IMG/VR virus record: IMGVR_UViG_3300025071_000006
Location: 51,479-115,478 of that record
DNA from: a virus
Length of the DNA stretch: 64,000 nucleotides
Reading direction: 5' to 3' (one strand)
Shown here piece by piece: positions 26,255 to 40,900 of the stretch. Within the stretch, counting starts at the first letter, position 1, and each line of letters starts with the position of its first letter. A program made the position numbers and the translations under genes. The notes beneath the pieces are model-generated. The model searched no databases. It had not been told where the DNA came from and was given only the letters and a program-made list of their open reading frames with translations.

Positions 26255-28939
26255 ATGGCATCATATCTAGATAACATACCCAGCTTCAATGAATACGTAG
26301 AGCAACGTCCACAGGATGAAATGCTTAAGGTTGGTCTGTTCAAACAACAACGTTATGAAGAGGGCGTTCAAAGAATTCAAAAGAGCATTGATAATATTGC
26401 TGGATTGGATGTAGTTAGAGATGTAGATAAACAATATCTACAGTCTAAATTAAATTCTTTAGGATCACAACTTTCTGGTGTGGCAGGAGGAGACTTCTCA
26501 AACTTTCAACTTGTCAATACTGTAGATGGTATGACAAATCAATTAGTTAAAGATCCTAATATATTAAACGCTGTAGGGTCTGCAGCTAAATATAGAAAGC
26601 AACTAGAGAATCAAGAAAAGATTAATGTAGATGGCAAAGGTTCTCAATCCAACGATTGGGACTTTAATAGAAGGGTACAACAATGGTATGATGGAGGTCT
26701 TGATGCTTCCTTCAATGCACAATTTAAACCTTATGTTGATTACAATGAACAAGCTATGAAAATAGTTAAAGCTCTTGCTTCTGATAGTGTTGAGAATGAT
26801 GTCTACATGGGTAAAGATAAAAATGGAAGAACAGTAATATATGATGCAGTTACAAAAACTAAGGTAGAAGGTATAACTGCAGATAAAATACAAACTGCTT
26901 TAAGTGCTGGTCTTACATCAGATGCTTTTGCACAAATGGGTATAGATGGAGAGTTTCAGTATTCAAATCAAGATGATGAAATGTTTTCACAGAACGTTAA
27001 TGAAAGTTATAGTTCTACTTTTAATGCACTCTTGGAAGAAAGAACTAGTCTAGAAGGTTTAATGACTTCAGCATCTACTGCTCAAAAAAAGATACAGATT
27101 CAAAATCAAATAGATGCTTTAGATGCTCAAACTAATTTACTAAAAGAAGAATACGATAATGTATCTAGTACATTTACTAATGGAGATGTAGACAGTGCAA
27201 AAGCTAGACTATTTTCTACTAACTGGATGAGAGACTTTTCTAACTCTATGTCTAGTCAGAATGTTTCTCAAACTATACACACCAATCCTTATAAGACAGT
27301 ACAATTAAAACAGATGCAGATGCAGCAAACAGCTGCAATTGCTAATGCTAAATATCTACAGACAGAAAAATATAACAAATCAAGACTAGAAATAGAAAAC
27401 GCTAAACTAAAGTTACTAAAGGATCCTTATGGAGGAGTTTCTCAAAGCAATCCAGGAGAATTAAGTTCTGCAGAGATTATAGCCACAGCAGAAGTAAGTA
27501 TTTCCGATGATGGTCAACTAGTAAAAAGATTAAAATCAGATCTACTTACTAAATATAATTATACTGAGGCTCAGCTATTAGAGATGCAGAACAAGTTAAA
27601 TACTACCCCTGCTGGATTAGCACCAGATATTAGACAAGATCTAATTGAAATTCAAAAAATAGAAAGAAGAAAGGAAAGCAATGATAATCTACTTACGCAA
27701 ATACGTAATGAGGCTGAATTGTTGAATCCAGATCTAACAGGTGATGGTGGGACGTTTACATTATCTAAATATAATTACACAAACGCTGAGGCTTCAGATC
27801 TTTATAAACAATTTGCATTAGACTATGTAGACAATATATATCAAGACAGTTTATTGTTGTTTTTTATGGTTCCTGGTTCGACTAATGAGATTACTGATGA
27901 GTCATACGCAAAAGCAAAAAAAGATTTAACACCTAAAGAATTTAACTTGTTTAAATTGTTTTATACTGATGAGCAAGATGCAAATAATCCACTTGAATGG
28001 AATGATCCTTATGATACAAATTATTTTAATCCTCAAGAGAAGAGAGATATAGATTCTAACATTCGAAGTTTTTATCTTAAGACTAGAGATGTTCTGGAAG
28101 AATTAGATGAAAAAAGAAATGAATATATAAGTGATGAGCTTGCAAAAACTACTCTTGTTCCTCAAGCTGTATCTTATCAAATTCCTTTAACTAATACTGC
28201 AGAGAAGGCATCCTTTGCTTCAGCGTTGTTAGGAATAGCAAATGATAGAGAAAGTCTTGATGAAGACCTTGCAGACGAGATACGTACAATAGCAAATGAT
28301 ATTACTATTGCTAATCTTATTACACAAAGTCAAGAGGGTGGAGATTATCAACTTACTATAGTTGGAGATACAGGACTGGGTAGTAATCCTAATACAAAAA
28401 CTATTTCTCTTAGTGAAGCACAATACGAAGAATTATTTCAAGGTAGGTTTGATAAAAGTCCTCAGATACAATTCTTTGATGATAACTATCTTGGCCCTAT
28501 GTTAAATACTATACCGCCATTAATAAGAGACGATAGTTCACCAAGTGGGTGGAGGAAAAATTCTCAAAGATTTTGGACTACTGCTAAAGATGGTCAGTAT
28601 ACAACAACTTTAGAAAATGCTGGACTATCAGGACAAGCTGACTTTCCTAACACTCAATACTATAACGTTAGTGGAAATCTTGTAAGTGAGACTAATCCTA
28701 AGTCATTAGAAACTACATATAGATTAATATTAAATATATATGATCCAGTTATTGATGAGTATATCGTCAACTTGATGCCAAATATGATAATAAGAAAAGA
28801 GCAAGTAGGTCCTACTTTACAAACCATAACTGATGAAGTAATATATCAAATTCTTAATGGAGCTGACGCACAGTTTACTAATGAAAAATTCAACGAATTA
28901 AAAAAAGCAGCAGAAGGTAATCAGAACGGAACTAACTAA
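26255..28939 (+). CDS. Crassvirales-type helical cargo protein
   Basis: 894 residues, largely helical and Gln/Asn/Asp-rich with no enzymatic motif. The opening (YLDNIPSFNEYVEQRPQDEM, then FKQQRYEEGVQRIQKSIDNI and YLQSKLNSLGSQLSG) has the look of the conserved long helical cargo protein encoded beside the RNA polymerase in crAss-like phages. Coiled-coil-like stretches occur around 270-310 and 360-400. It follows an 80-bp gap with a hairpin and precedes the polymerase gene by 7 bp, so the two products are probably made and packaged together. The role (packaged, ejected, structural scaffold for the polymerase) is inferred from synteny. Confidence 0.65.
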   Translation: MASYLDNIPSFNEYVEQRPQDEMLKVGLFKQQRYEEGVQRIQKSIDNIAGLDVVRDVDKQYLQSKLNSLGSQLSGVAGGDFSNFQLVNTVDGMTNQLVKDPNILNAVGSAAKYRKQLENQEKINVDGKGSQSNDWDFNRRVQQWYDGGLDASFNAQFKPYVDYNEQAMKIVKALASDSVENDVYMGKDKNGRTVIYDAVTKTKVEGITADKIQTALSAGLTSDAFAQMGIDGEFQYSNQDDEMFSQNVNESYSSTFNALLEERTSLEGLMTSASTAQKKIQIQNQIDALDAQTNLLKEEYDNVSSTFTNGDVDSAKARLFSTNWMRDFSNSMSSQNVSQTIHTNPYKTVQLKQMQMQQTAAIANAKYLQTEKYNKSRLEIENAKLKLLKDPYGGVSQSNPGELSSAEIIATAEVSISDDGQLVKRLKSDLLTKYNYTEAQLLEMQNKLNTTPAGLAPDIRQDLIEIQKIERRKESNDNLLTQIRNEAELLNPDLTGDGGTFTLSKYNYTNAEASDLYKQFALDYVDNIYQDSLLLFFMVPGSTNEITDESYAKAKKDLTPKEFNLFKLFYTDEQDANNPLEWNDPYDTNYFNPQEKRDIDSNIRSFYLKTRDVLEELDEKRNEYISDELAKTTLVPQAVSYQIPLTNTAEKASFASALLGIANDRESLDEDLADEIRTIANDITIANLITQSQEGGDYQLTIVGDTGLGSNPNTKTISLSEAQYEELFQGRFDKSPQIQFFDDNYLGPMLNTIPPLIRDDSSPSGWRKNSQRFWTTAKDGQYTTTLENAGLSGQADFPNTQYYNVSGNLVSETNPKSLETTYRLILNIYDPVIDEYIVNLMPNMIIRKEQVGPTLQTITDEVIYQILNGADAQFTNEKFNELKKAAEGNQNGTN

Positions 28940-28946
28940 GAATAGT

Positions 28947-31900
28947 ATGTCAAAAGAAATAAAGAAAGCACAAACAGGTATAACTCTACCACCTATGGCA
29001 ACTGTTCCTAACAGTCCTTCAGGTAGACCTTTGTCTAGTGGGTATACACCACCAGGACTTCCTGGCCCTATGCCCAATATAGCTACACGACCTAACCTAG
29101 GAGTAGCTAGTTCCAATAGAAATAAACCTACTGCTCTACAGTCTTTAATAAGAAATGCTGGAACTCCTGGAAATATAGGAAAGGGATCTAGAAACACAAC
29201 AGCAGATGAGTACGAAGGATCTGATAGATATGATTATTTTCAACCAACATCAATGGGAGTTGATAATGAGAATCTAGCTGGACTATATCAATCATTTGGA
29301 AGTAAAGCGGTGAATGGTGTGGGTAAAGGTCTTATCCTTACAGGTACAACATTCTTACAAGGTACTGTAGGATTAGTAAATGGTGTATATCAAGCAGTCA
29401 ATGATGGTAAGTTTTCGTCTTTCTATGATAATGAATTTAATAGAGGATTAGATGAAATCAATAAGTGGTCTGAAGATGCTATGCCAAACTATTATACTAC
29501 AGCAGAAAGTAATGCTAGTTGGTATTCTCCTAAATATTGGGCTACAGGAAATTTTGTATTTGATGGTGTAATTAAGAATCTTGGATTTGCAGCTGGTGCT
29601 TATCTTACAGGTGGTGCATACACTAGTGCGTTAAAAGCACTTCCAGGAACCTCTAGATTATTTTCTATGGGTAAGGCAGCAGAAACTTTAGCTGCTACAG
29701 AAAAAGGATTAAGTGCAGCAAATAAAGGAGCTGGTGTATATGGTGAAGTGAAAGCTTTATCAGATAGTTTCTTAACACAATATAACTTACTTAACCCAGC
29801 AGGAAGAGCTGTGGTAGCAGGATTATCTACAACTGGTGAAGCAGGAATTGAAGCTCTTCATAACAGTAATGAGTTTAGACAAGAACTTATAGATGAATTT
29901 AAAGCAGAGTTTGGAGTGATACCTTCAGGTGCTGCTATGGAAAATATAAACGCAGCTGTAGAAGGAGCAGGTAATTCTTCTTTCTATGCTAATGTAGGAA
30001 TACTAGCTGCAAGTAACTATATTATGTTTCCACGTATTGCACGTTCTGGATACAAAGCAAGTAAACGAAACATTAATGGATTAGTAAGAGAGATAGATGA
30101 TCTTGCATATGAGGGAGGAAAGTATGCAGGAAAGACATCTAAGTTACATCCTATACTACGTACTCTAAACAATATTAGACCTTACACATTTACTGTTTCA
30201 GAAGCAGTAGAGGAAGTTTCACAGTATGGAACTAGTGTAGGAACACAAGATTATTATAATAAGCAATATAATAACGAAGCAACTAGTTGGTTAACATCTA
30301 TAGGTGTAGGTTTAACTAAAGGTGTCTTTAGTGATGAAGGTGCAAAGAATGCAATGATTGGTGGATTCTCTGGTGGTATAATGACTGGACGAGGTAGATA
30401 TAGAAGAAATAAACAAAGAGCAGCAGATACAGCACAAGCTATAGAGCTACTAAATGATTTTCAACTCTCTGATTTTACAAAAGAAAGTATATATTCTAAC
30501 AATAGAGCTGGTGTTCTAGGAGAAGAATTAGAACAAGCTGCTGAAAGAGGTGATGCTCTATCATATAAAAACTTAGAAAGCCAATACATAATTAATTACC
30601 TTACTCCTAGAGTAAAGTATGGTAGGTTTGATTTAGTTCTGCAAGATATAGCAGACATGAAAAAGCTTGCTTCTACTGAACAAGGTTTTGCTCAATTACA
30701 AGCAGAAGGAAAGGTACAAGATGGAGATACTAAAGAGGCTTTTATTGCAAGATTAGAAAACTTCAAACAAACAGGTAAAGATGTACAGAGTCTGTACCAA
30801 TCTTTAGAACTTAGATATGGAGGAATTACTGAAAAGGGACCTGATGGAAAACAATACCGTGTTTATGGTCCAGATGTAATAAACAAAATGATATATGCAG
30901 CTTCTACAATTGCAGATGCAGATAATCGTATACCTCAATTAACATCTGATATACAAGCAGCTGTTCCTACTTTAGATATACAACAAATATTACAAGATAT
31001 ACTACGTGGAGAAACTGAAAGTTTTAATAATGCTGTAGACACTATATCAAATCTAGACGTACTGTCTGACATAAAAGATGAGTTAGGAGAAAAGCTAAAT
31101 GATGCAGCTGCCCTAATTAAGATTAGAGAGCTAATGCTACAGGAGTATGAGCTTATAAAAACTAAACCTAAAAACTTTCAAGAGAAGCCATTAAGTCAAC
31201 AAGATGGTTTTAAAACCTACGAGGAACTATTAGAAGATGATGCCAATACTTTTGTAGTTAAAACTAAGAAGGGAGAACAGTCATTACAAATAGGACAAGA
31301 GTATTTTGTAGGACAAGGTGTAAACTTTGAAGGGGAAACACCTCTTGGTGAACCAGTAGTAATAAGTAGTTTTGTTCCAGTAGGACAGAATGAAGATGGA
31401 ACTATTCAGATCAAAGATCAGTCTGGTCAGGTAAGGGATATATCACCAGATGTTTTATTAGATTATAATGTAGGTAGAAAATCTACATTAGTTAATAACA
31501 ACACAGCTAACTTCTATTACAAAAATAGAGATAAAATATTTGAATTTAACTTTGGTAAAAACAAAGGAGGCAAAAGAAAAGGAAGACTTATGTATGATAA
31601 TGGGAAACTGTTTTTTGTATATAAAGATTCTAATGGTACAATTGTTAAAAAATACGTACCTAATAAGTTGTTTACAGCACAGCGTGGATTCGATCAAGCA
31701 ATAATTGAACCAGTAGGAACAGTTACTGCTGAACAACAAGATGCTGCAAATCAGTTTCTTAGTCCAGAGGAGTTAGCAAAGAATGAACAAACTCTTCAGT
31801 CAAATAGAGAGGATAGACTTAAGGTAATGAATGACTTAGGCGTAGAGTCTAAGAGAAGATTAGAGGAGATAAATAAACAGTTAGAGAAGGACAGAAAGAA

Positions 31901-34900
31901 ACTAGCTATCATTAAGAAAGATCTTGAGTCTATCTATACAATGAAAGAGGGAGGTTCTAGAATAAAACTAACATATTCTAAGGCACAAAAGAATTTTACT
32001 AGAGCTATAAATAACTATACTTCTATGCAGCAGGATACGCAAGATCGTATCACAGAGTTAGAAAGAGAACAAGAAGAGCTTGATTTAAACATTTCATACT
32101 TTGAAGCATTTGAAGTAGATCTATTAGACATACCAGGAAACACTGGGGAGTTTTTAAAAGAATTAAAGGATCAACTATCTTTACTAGAACAAAATGGTAA
32201 AGCTGTAAACAACGAAATAAAAGCTAACAACAAATTACTAGACTCTATTACGAAAGCTGCTAAGAAAGCAGCTAAACTACTTAAGAGTGCTTTAGAAACT
32301 ACATATGTATATGATGAAGACTATGGTGATTACTTAAGAGATCTTTTAGAAAAAGCTGCTACTGGTGAAGACTTACTAACTACATGGCCTTTATTAAAAC
32401 AAGAACTAGCTAACTTTAATCTTACTAATGACATACAAAAGGAAACTAATATTTCTGAGAGAGGTGTGTTTGATGCATTGGAAAGTCTTAAAGAATTAGA
32501 AGCTACATTAGAGAGCTTAAGAGGAGAGTATAAAGCTAAGAAAGCTATTGTAGATAGATTCCAAAGAGTAATGGATGAGTATGCTGCAGAACAACAAGCT
32601 CAAGATAAGATTGCTAATGACACTAAGTTGATAGCAGACTTAAATCAAACTGCAAGTACTAGTCCTGTAACAGATGCAGAACCAAAAACATTTGATCCTA
32701 TTTCTAAAAAGTCTAATGCAATAGTACCAAGAGCTAGTATAGGTGAACCTCTAGGTCCAATACAGGATCATCATATTAGAGCTAATAGGTTTGGAGTAAA
32801 CTTAAATAGGTTTGCGAATAGAAAGAATATTCGTGCTGTATATGTAACACTTAAGACCCAAGATCAAAAGCTGGATGGTGTTGTACAAAGAATACTTGAC
32901 AATGGTAGTCCAGAACTTATGGAAAAGTTTGGAGATTCTATTATTATTATGGTGATGGTAGATACAGCTGGTAACTTAGTAGGAGTTGATGGTCAACCTA
33001 TACCCAACACTAAGAATCAACTAGACAATGCTATCTATCAAACTATACCTGAAGCATCTCTTGCAAACAGTGAAGGTAGTATGTTTAGAGTAGAGGATAG
33101 CGAAACAGCTGCAATTAAAAAACAGTTTGGTATCTTTAGAAAAGGTATTCTAGACAGAACTACGATAGATGCACCTTTTCAAATAGAAGCATCTTTTGGT
33201 ATACCTCAATATGAAAAAGACTCTAAAGAAAATAAGGTCTTAGGAAATACATCTGTAGTAGAAGCAGACTTAATTAGTGAAACAGATTTATCTAAAACTA
33301 ATGTAATATTTATTCCTACAACCAACCAGAATATATTTAAAGGTACAGTTGCATACTCTCAACCTTTTGGTAGTGTGTTTTTAGATCTACCTAATGGATA
33401 TGTTAAACTAAGAAATAGAAAACATACTACACAAGAAGCAGAAGCTATATATGATGCTTTATATGCAGTGTCTAAAGAATTAGTAGATGAAGATAAAGGA
33501 GCAACTAGTGATGAATCTGTAAGACTGTTTAACTTTTTACAAGGTGTAACTTACTGGGGTATACCAAAAGATGCTAATGGTAATACAAAAACAGCAGGAC
33601 AAAACAGTGTATTCTTTAAAAGAGAAGTTTCCGAATCAATACAAGGATTAGATTTTACTAGACTTATGTTAACGTTAGGAACCTCTGTAAATAATATAGA
33701 ATTTAACCCTGCGTCTATATCAAAGAATAAAGAATTTATTATTGAGACCTTAGGTCAAATGTATAATAACATTGACAATTCTAAGCTACAAAATATAGAT
33801 CAATCCTTTGAGCAAATAACAAAGGTACTTGATGATGGTACTGTAGAGTCAATAGTATGGCCTAACTACCAAACTTATCTACTATCTAAGAATATACCAG
33901 GAGGAGGTACAAGACAGGACTTCCAACTTCCTTTACATACTACAATGAAACCTGTAGTAGAGGGTAGTGATGAAGTTAATAGAAAGGGTGTATACTTTGT
34001 AAATGAAGATAGTGCTGAAGATTTTATATCTGAAGTAGTGCCAACAAGAGTTGAAGTTATAAGAAAAAGTAAAGCACCAGCTGCACCAGAACCACAAACT
34101 AGTGAGGTTAAAGTTGTATTTGATAATAAAACAAACAATACCTTTACCAGTGTTGAAGGTAACAAGATTTTGTTTAAAGTTTCTCCAAATGTTACTCGTG
34201 AAAACTATGAGGAAGAGGGGCAGATAACTGTTATAAAGAATGATGACTTAGAACAATTAATTGCAGAAATATCCAAAGCATATCCAAATAAAACGGAGAG
34301 AGAAATACAAGAAAAAAAGCTAAAGCTAAATATAAAGAATAGCATCTTTAATTTTATAGGAGCTGAGTTAGCTAGATTAAATGCACAAAACGCACAGACA
34401 GAAATATCTGTAACTCCTGAGATGCTAGCTAAGATTAAAGCTAAAAGAGAAGAAACAGGTAAACCTCCTGTAAGTGATTCAGTTAAGGAAGCATTAGAGC
34501 GTGGTCAGAACAACATGAACAATGAAGTTCTACGTGAGGTTATTACTAAGAGTGTAGAGAAAATGGGTCCTGAGAATTGGAAAGATCTTCGTATCTGGAT
34601 GGACAAAAACTTACCTCAAGTACCTTTAGTTAGAGTTAGAAATATAATTAGAGCAGGGGGAAAAACTGCATGGGGTATGTTTGATGATAATGCTATGTTT
34701 GTTTATAAGAATGCAGAAGTTGGTACAGCATACCACGAAGCATTTGAAGCTGTTTATGCAATGTATTTAGACAGTAATGAGATAGCTCAACTTAATGAAG
34801 AGTTTAAAGCTCGTAGAGGAAGCTTTGTTGATAGACCAACAGGTACAACAGTTGAGTATAAAAATGCTACAGCAGATCAGATAAGAGAACAGTTAGCAGA

Positions 34901-37900
34901 AGAGTTTAGAGATTATATACAAGACCAGAAGAAGCCAAAAGGTAACTTCTTCACTAGACTGTTTAATGGATTAAAAAAGTTTATTGAAGGTTGGTTTGTA
35001 ACTAATAGAACAGAAGAGTTATTTAAAAGAATTGACACTGGTGCCTTTGCTAAAGCACCTCTTGGTTATGTTGCAAAAAATTATGTTGCAAATTCTATAG
35101 TTCCTAATTCGGATGCTGTATTTAGAGTAGCAACAGGTCTTACTGATGTGCAATCACATGATACGATTGAGCACATGACATATCTTACATTAAGAAATAT
35201 AATTGCAAATAATGAAAGTTTATTCTCAGTACCAGAACTTAATCAAACAGAGTTATATAATAGATTAAAAGGTGAGGTTCTTGCTTCTGTAGGGCAGGTG
35301 GCCCAACAGTATAAAAACATTCGTCCTCAGTTTGAAGAGTCAACTGGAGGTCAATTACAAGAAATAGATAATGCAATAGATAATACTGTAGACTTAATGC
35401 AAAAGATAGATGACTCATGGGTTGAGTTAACTAAAAAGCATAAAGAATATATACGATCTTTTGGAATTACTTTTGATGAAGCTGATCAATTACAAATAGA
35501 AGAAGATAGATCTAACAAAGGGTATAATTCTGATGCTACAAAAATAGATAACTTTAAAAAGACTGGAGCAGCAGTAAGATTATTACTAGGTACTGTTCCA
35601 ATAGTTACAGTTAATGAAAATGCAGATGTAAGATTTAGCCCTAGCACTATAAACGGTGTTAAGCTTCTTCCTATTACACAAACATATATTACTGTTTTAG
35701 AAAATGTTTCTAATGCTACTAGTATAGAGAACATGTTAGAGAAGCTAAGGAATGTAGCTCTTAGTGATCCTAACTACCTATCTTTATATAAACGTCTGAG
35801 TGGAAGAAGTGCTACTGAAGGTGCAGTTAGTCTTGATAATATTACTGAAAGACATCAGTTGACATTACTAGCAGCATTGTTTAAAACATTTAAGAAACAA
35901 GATCCTATTGTTAAATTAGTAACTGTATTAGAGAATGGAGAAACTTTAGTAACTGATGCTAACTTATCTACAGCATCTCGTCAGATGTCTCAACAGTATC
36001 TAAACTCTATTGTTACTACATCTAAAAAAGGTAGTGGAATATTTAAGCAAGTAGGTGAAGTGTTTAACCCAGACACTAGAAAACTATCTAAGTATCCTTT
36101 AAATACTTTGCAGAACATGTTTAATTTCTTAGGAGAATTAGGTATACCTTTTAATACAAAAGAGTATAATAACTTTGACTCAAGCCAAAAGAAAAGATTT
36201 GCATCAGCGGTTAATGGAATAAAGAAAAGTATTGAACAATCAAGAGATATTAAATTCTTTTCTACTAAAACATTAAACTTTGCTGGACAGATATTAAATT
36301 TAGCTACACTAAAAGTTCTAGCTACTAACCCAGAAGCAAGCAGTACATACTTTAATATAGAGGGTGAGAGAGTTCAAACTTATATTGGAACTAATGCTGC
36401 ATCTGAAGTACATAACTTTATGACATCTGTAGGAAATAAACAAGAACTAGGAGACACTCCTTATTCTTATTTATTAACTGATGTATTTGCACAAAACTCT
36501 ACTATAATAGAAAGAGTATATGATGCAGAAGGTAACCTAAGAACAGATAAAGTAAATTTATTTAAGCCAGGTTATGCTGGAGGAGTTCTTAATGGAACAA
36601 AAGGTACTGCAAAGAAATCATCTCAGTTACAATTTGCTGATAGACTAAGACAAGAATTAAATCTAAACATAAATGGTCAATACTTAAACCTTGTTCCTGG
36701 AGATTCTTCTTTAGAACATATGTTAGAAATGGGTAATCCTATTACTGAACAGGACATAGTAAGTGGAAGTACAGTGTTTAATAGTGTGATGAGGGGTTAT
36801 TTTATTTCTGAAGTAGAACTAGCTAGAGAAAAACGTGATATAGTTGAGATAGATAATAGACAAACATCTGATTTAAGATTCTTTAAAGAAATATTAGGAG
36901 AAGAATTACATGAAGAGATAAGACAAAATGTTTTAGATCCTGCTTTAACATCAGAACAAGTATATGAAATTAGTGTAAATAAAATTATAGATGCTACTTC
37001 TTCTTATATGCAAAGAAATAAAAATCAATATGCTACTTTTTTATTAAAGTATTCAGTTGTAAAGCAAGCTGAAAATGAGCAATCAGGAGAACTTACAGAT
37101 AGGTATACTGCACCAGGCGTAGAAGGTATGACAAATATGACTATACAAGAAATGGACAGAAAGCTTATTGCACTACAGGCTAATTATGTCATTGCTAATA
37201 TAGAAATGCATAAAATACTATATGGAGATCCTTATGGATATAAAGATGAGCTTAAACGTACTAAAAGTTTCTTATCTCCTAGACAAGCTATGGTTAACAA
37301 CTCTCCACAATGGAACAATAGAGCAAATGAAATATGGAATAGAGGATTAGAAATAGATACTGTAGGTCATACTGAGTTTACTAGAGATTACTTTCGAACT
37401 GTAACAGGAGGAGATGTAACAGGAGTAATAGATATACCTAATTATAAAGCATATACAGAGACTGATGGTGGAGGAATAATTTCTATAAAAGCTTATCGTA
37501 ACTTTAGAATTAGAACTGCAGACTGGAATGATGCACAAGAGAATCAATATAGATATGATATAGCTTGGTACAAGCGTCATAAAAAATTAGAAGATGAACT
37601 ATCAGAAGAAGAGAAAGCAATTTTAAAACAAGGTAACCCTCAAGTACAGAGTACATACGTAACTCTTAAACCTATTGTTTCTGGTGCTAAACTAGATAAA
37701 GACGGTAGTGTATCTGCTAATAATAATGTAGTGCTAGATAAATATGCATTATATCCTCTTTCATACAGAGTGATGCATGAAATAAATCCTACATCTAATG
37801 CTCTTAAGTTATATGATAAGATGCAAAAAGAAGACATAGATTATCTGGTCTTTCAGTCTGGTAGAAAAGTAGGAGCAGAAGGTACACATAATACATATAA

Positions 37901-40900
37901 TGATGATGGTGAGTTTAATAATGCAGAATATGAAAGTGTTATAAATATACCGTTTAATATTATGAGCCTGCAATCAGAAGTACCTTCTAAGGAAGATGGA
38001 AGAGTAACACGTGCAAGTCAAATTACTAAACTTATAACTCTAGATTACTTAGAGAATGGTATGCCTATAGATTACAAAGGTACACTTGATCAGTGGTTAA
38101 CTTTAACTGAAGAACAAAAACAAAAAGCATCAACTATATATGCAGAGATTCAGAATAACACAAAGCTCTTAGATGAGATGACCAAGGAAGGTCTTAATGT
38201 TATGATGAAAAAACTTGGTATTACCAAAGTAGGTAATGCATATAAAGTTACTGATTTGACTCCAGCTGCTAAAACATTACGTGAGGAGTTATTTAAAAGA
38301 GAGACTAATGATAATATAAGTGATGCTCTAGATGGATTCTTAATAGGAGACGCAGTTCTAGAAGCTACTCCTGCATATAATCAGATTAGAAATATATTAT
38401 ATTCTATAGTACAGAAAAGTATTGTACGTCCTAAGATAAACGGTGGACAGAAAGTGCAGATACCTTCAGCATTATTTGAGTCTACTCGTACAGAAAAAAC
38501 CACTATTAATGGTAAGAAAGGATATACATCTGATGTATTAGGTTTTTATAGTTTAACAAAAGATGGAAAAGAAGTTAAGTTTTTAAAAGATAATAAAAAC
38601 GGAACTTTTAAAGTGCTAACAGAAGAAGGAAAAGAAGTTAATATTCCTGCTAGTGATTTGAAAACAACCACAATGGAAGTTATGGTGGGTCGTTGGTTTG
38701 GTAGTAGCTTATCTGATGAGGCACTTCTAGAATACCTAAACAACACTGAGGAAGGTCAAAAGATATTACGTGGTGTAGCTTTCCGTATACCTACACAGAA
38801 ACAAAACTCTATAGATGCTATAAGAATAAAACAATTCTTACCTAAAGAGTTTGGAGATAATGTTGTAGTTCCTGCAGCAATAGTTGAGAAGGTGGGATCG
38901 GATTTTGATATTGATAAACTTTTCATGTATCTTAAAAATGTAACATACATTAATAATGAGTTACAGTTAATTCCATTTTATGGATATGGTGAACAATCCA
39001 AGAAAAGATTTGGAGAGTTATTTGATGCAGGTTCACTTCTTAATAAAGCTCAGCAAAAAGAATTACAAGCTCAAATAGATTTGTTTGAATCTGGGCAATT
39101 AGAAACATTGGGAGAAACTTTTTTAGATACTGAAAGAAAAAAGAAAGAACAAGATGAAGGTAGTTTGATAGAAGCTATATTCGGACAAACCTTTGACAAT
39201 CAGGATGTTATTGATGATTACATATTAGAACTTAAAGACAAAGGTATACGTCAGACTGTAATAGATAGAATGTATATGAGATCTTTAGAGAATGAATTTA
39301 TTCAGTCTACAGAGAATCTTATAACCTTTCCAGAAAACTATGAAAGATTAACTGTTCCAAATGACGCTAGTCAATTAGAAGAATTATCTAAAGAGATTGT
39401 AGACAAGACAAAAGAATCAGCATTTAACTATCGTAATGTTGGTAACCTGCTAAATAGAAGATTTATGGCTAGGTTACGTAATGCTTTTGTACAAGGTAAA
39501 AGAGGTATTAGTATTGCTGCAGTGAATCAAACTAACTTGGCACTTAACCAGCATTCTCCAGTATTTGTAGAACTAGATAGTATAAAGTTTAGAAGAAAAA
39601 ATACTGTAAACATACCTGATAACGGTGAGATGATAAGTCTTTCTGGTATCAAAAATAAAGCTGGAGATTATATATCAGACATACTTGGACAAGTGATAGA
39701 TGGTATGGTAGATATAGCAGCAGGTCCATGGGTTATAGAGTTAGGAATTACACCTACTACAGCTTCTACATGGTTGTACTTAGTTAAGGCTGGTGTACCA
39801 ATAGATTCTGTAGCATACTTTATGAACCAACCTATCATTGTTGACTATTTAAACAAGATAGAAGAGAGTGGTTACACATGGTTATTTATAGAGGACTTTG
39901 CTAATGAACTTAAAGAAAATAAATATGGCAGTCCAACCAACTTAACATCTGCTGAAAAAGAACTTCTTCCTGGTGTAGATGTATTACGTTCACAACTTGG
40001 TAAGACTAACTTTAGTAATAGAGATGCAGCATATCAAAGATTTATATTAGATGAGTTTGTAAACTATGCAAGGCAAGCTCAAGATTTATTTGAAGTAACA
40101 CAAGGTACAAATTGGGATACCTCTACATTTAATGATCCTTATCTTATATTTAAAAAAGATCAGCAATATCAAAATGCATTAACTAAACCTATATCTAGTT
40201 ATGTAGATGGAAGAGTAATACCAGCTGCTGAAGCTTTGATAGAAACCACTTTCTTAAAAGAAACTATATCATCTCTTCAAGAAGCAAGAGATGGTGTAGC
40301 TGAACTTCTTACATCAGACCAAGACACAAGTAGAACAGTGTTACAAAAAGTTTTACTTCCATATATTAATAGACCAGATAGAGAATTTATTAAAATCTCT
40401 AGAGCTGCAGTAAATAGTTTCTTTGATTATGCAGTTCAGACAGATCAAGATCTGAACATGTTTCTTAAAGCATTGTTAGTAGACAAGAATGGAACAGCTT
40501 CTAAAATAGACAGCTTTGTTGAAAACGTACTAGGGAATCCTAATCATCCTTTATATGAAAACCAAGTAGTACGACTATTGGAAAGTGACCCTAACAAACG
40601 TGTTGGAGATGTTGCTAATAATATAAAGCTAAGAAACAATGATAGAAAAGTTTATGAACAAAACTCTATCATATATAGTTTCCGTCAACTTAAAGATTAT
40701 CTATCTGCTGATAGTAAACTATATGATCAAATTGTAATAACTTCTGTACTACAGTCAGGTTTAAATAATTCTCCTATATCATTTACATCTTTATTACCCT
40801 ATGAAGACTTCCAAAAAATATACAATCAAACGTTGTCTACCTTAGAAAAAAACCCTAACTTGAACGACTTCTATGAACTAGGTATGTTCGAGAGAAATAA

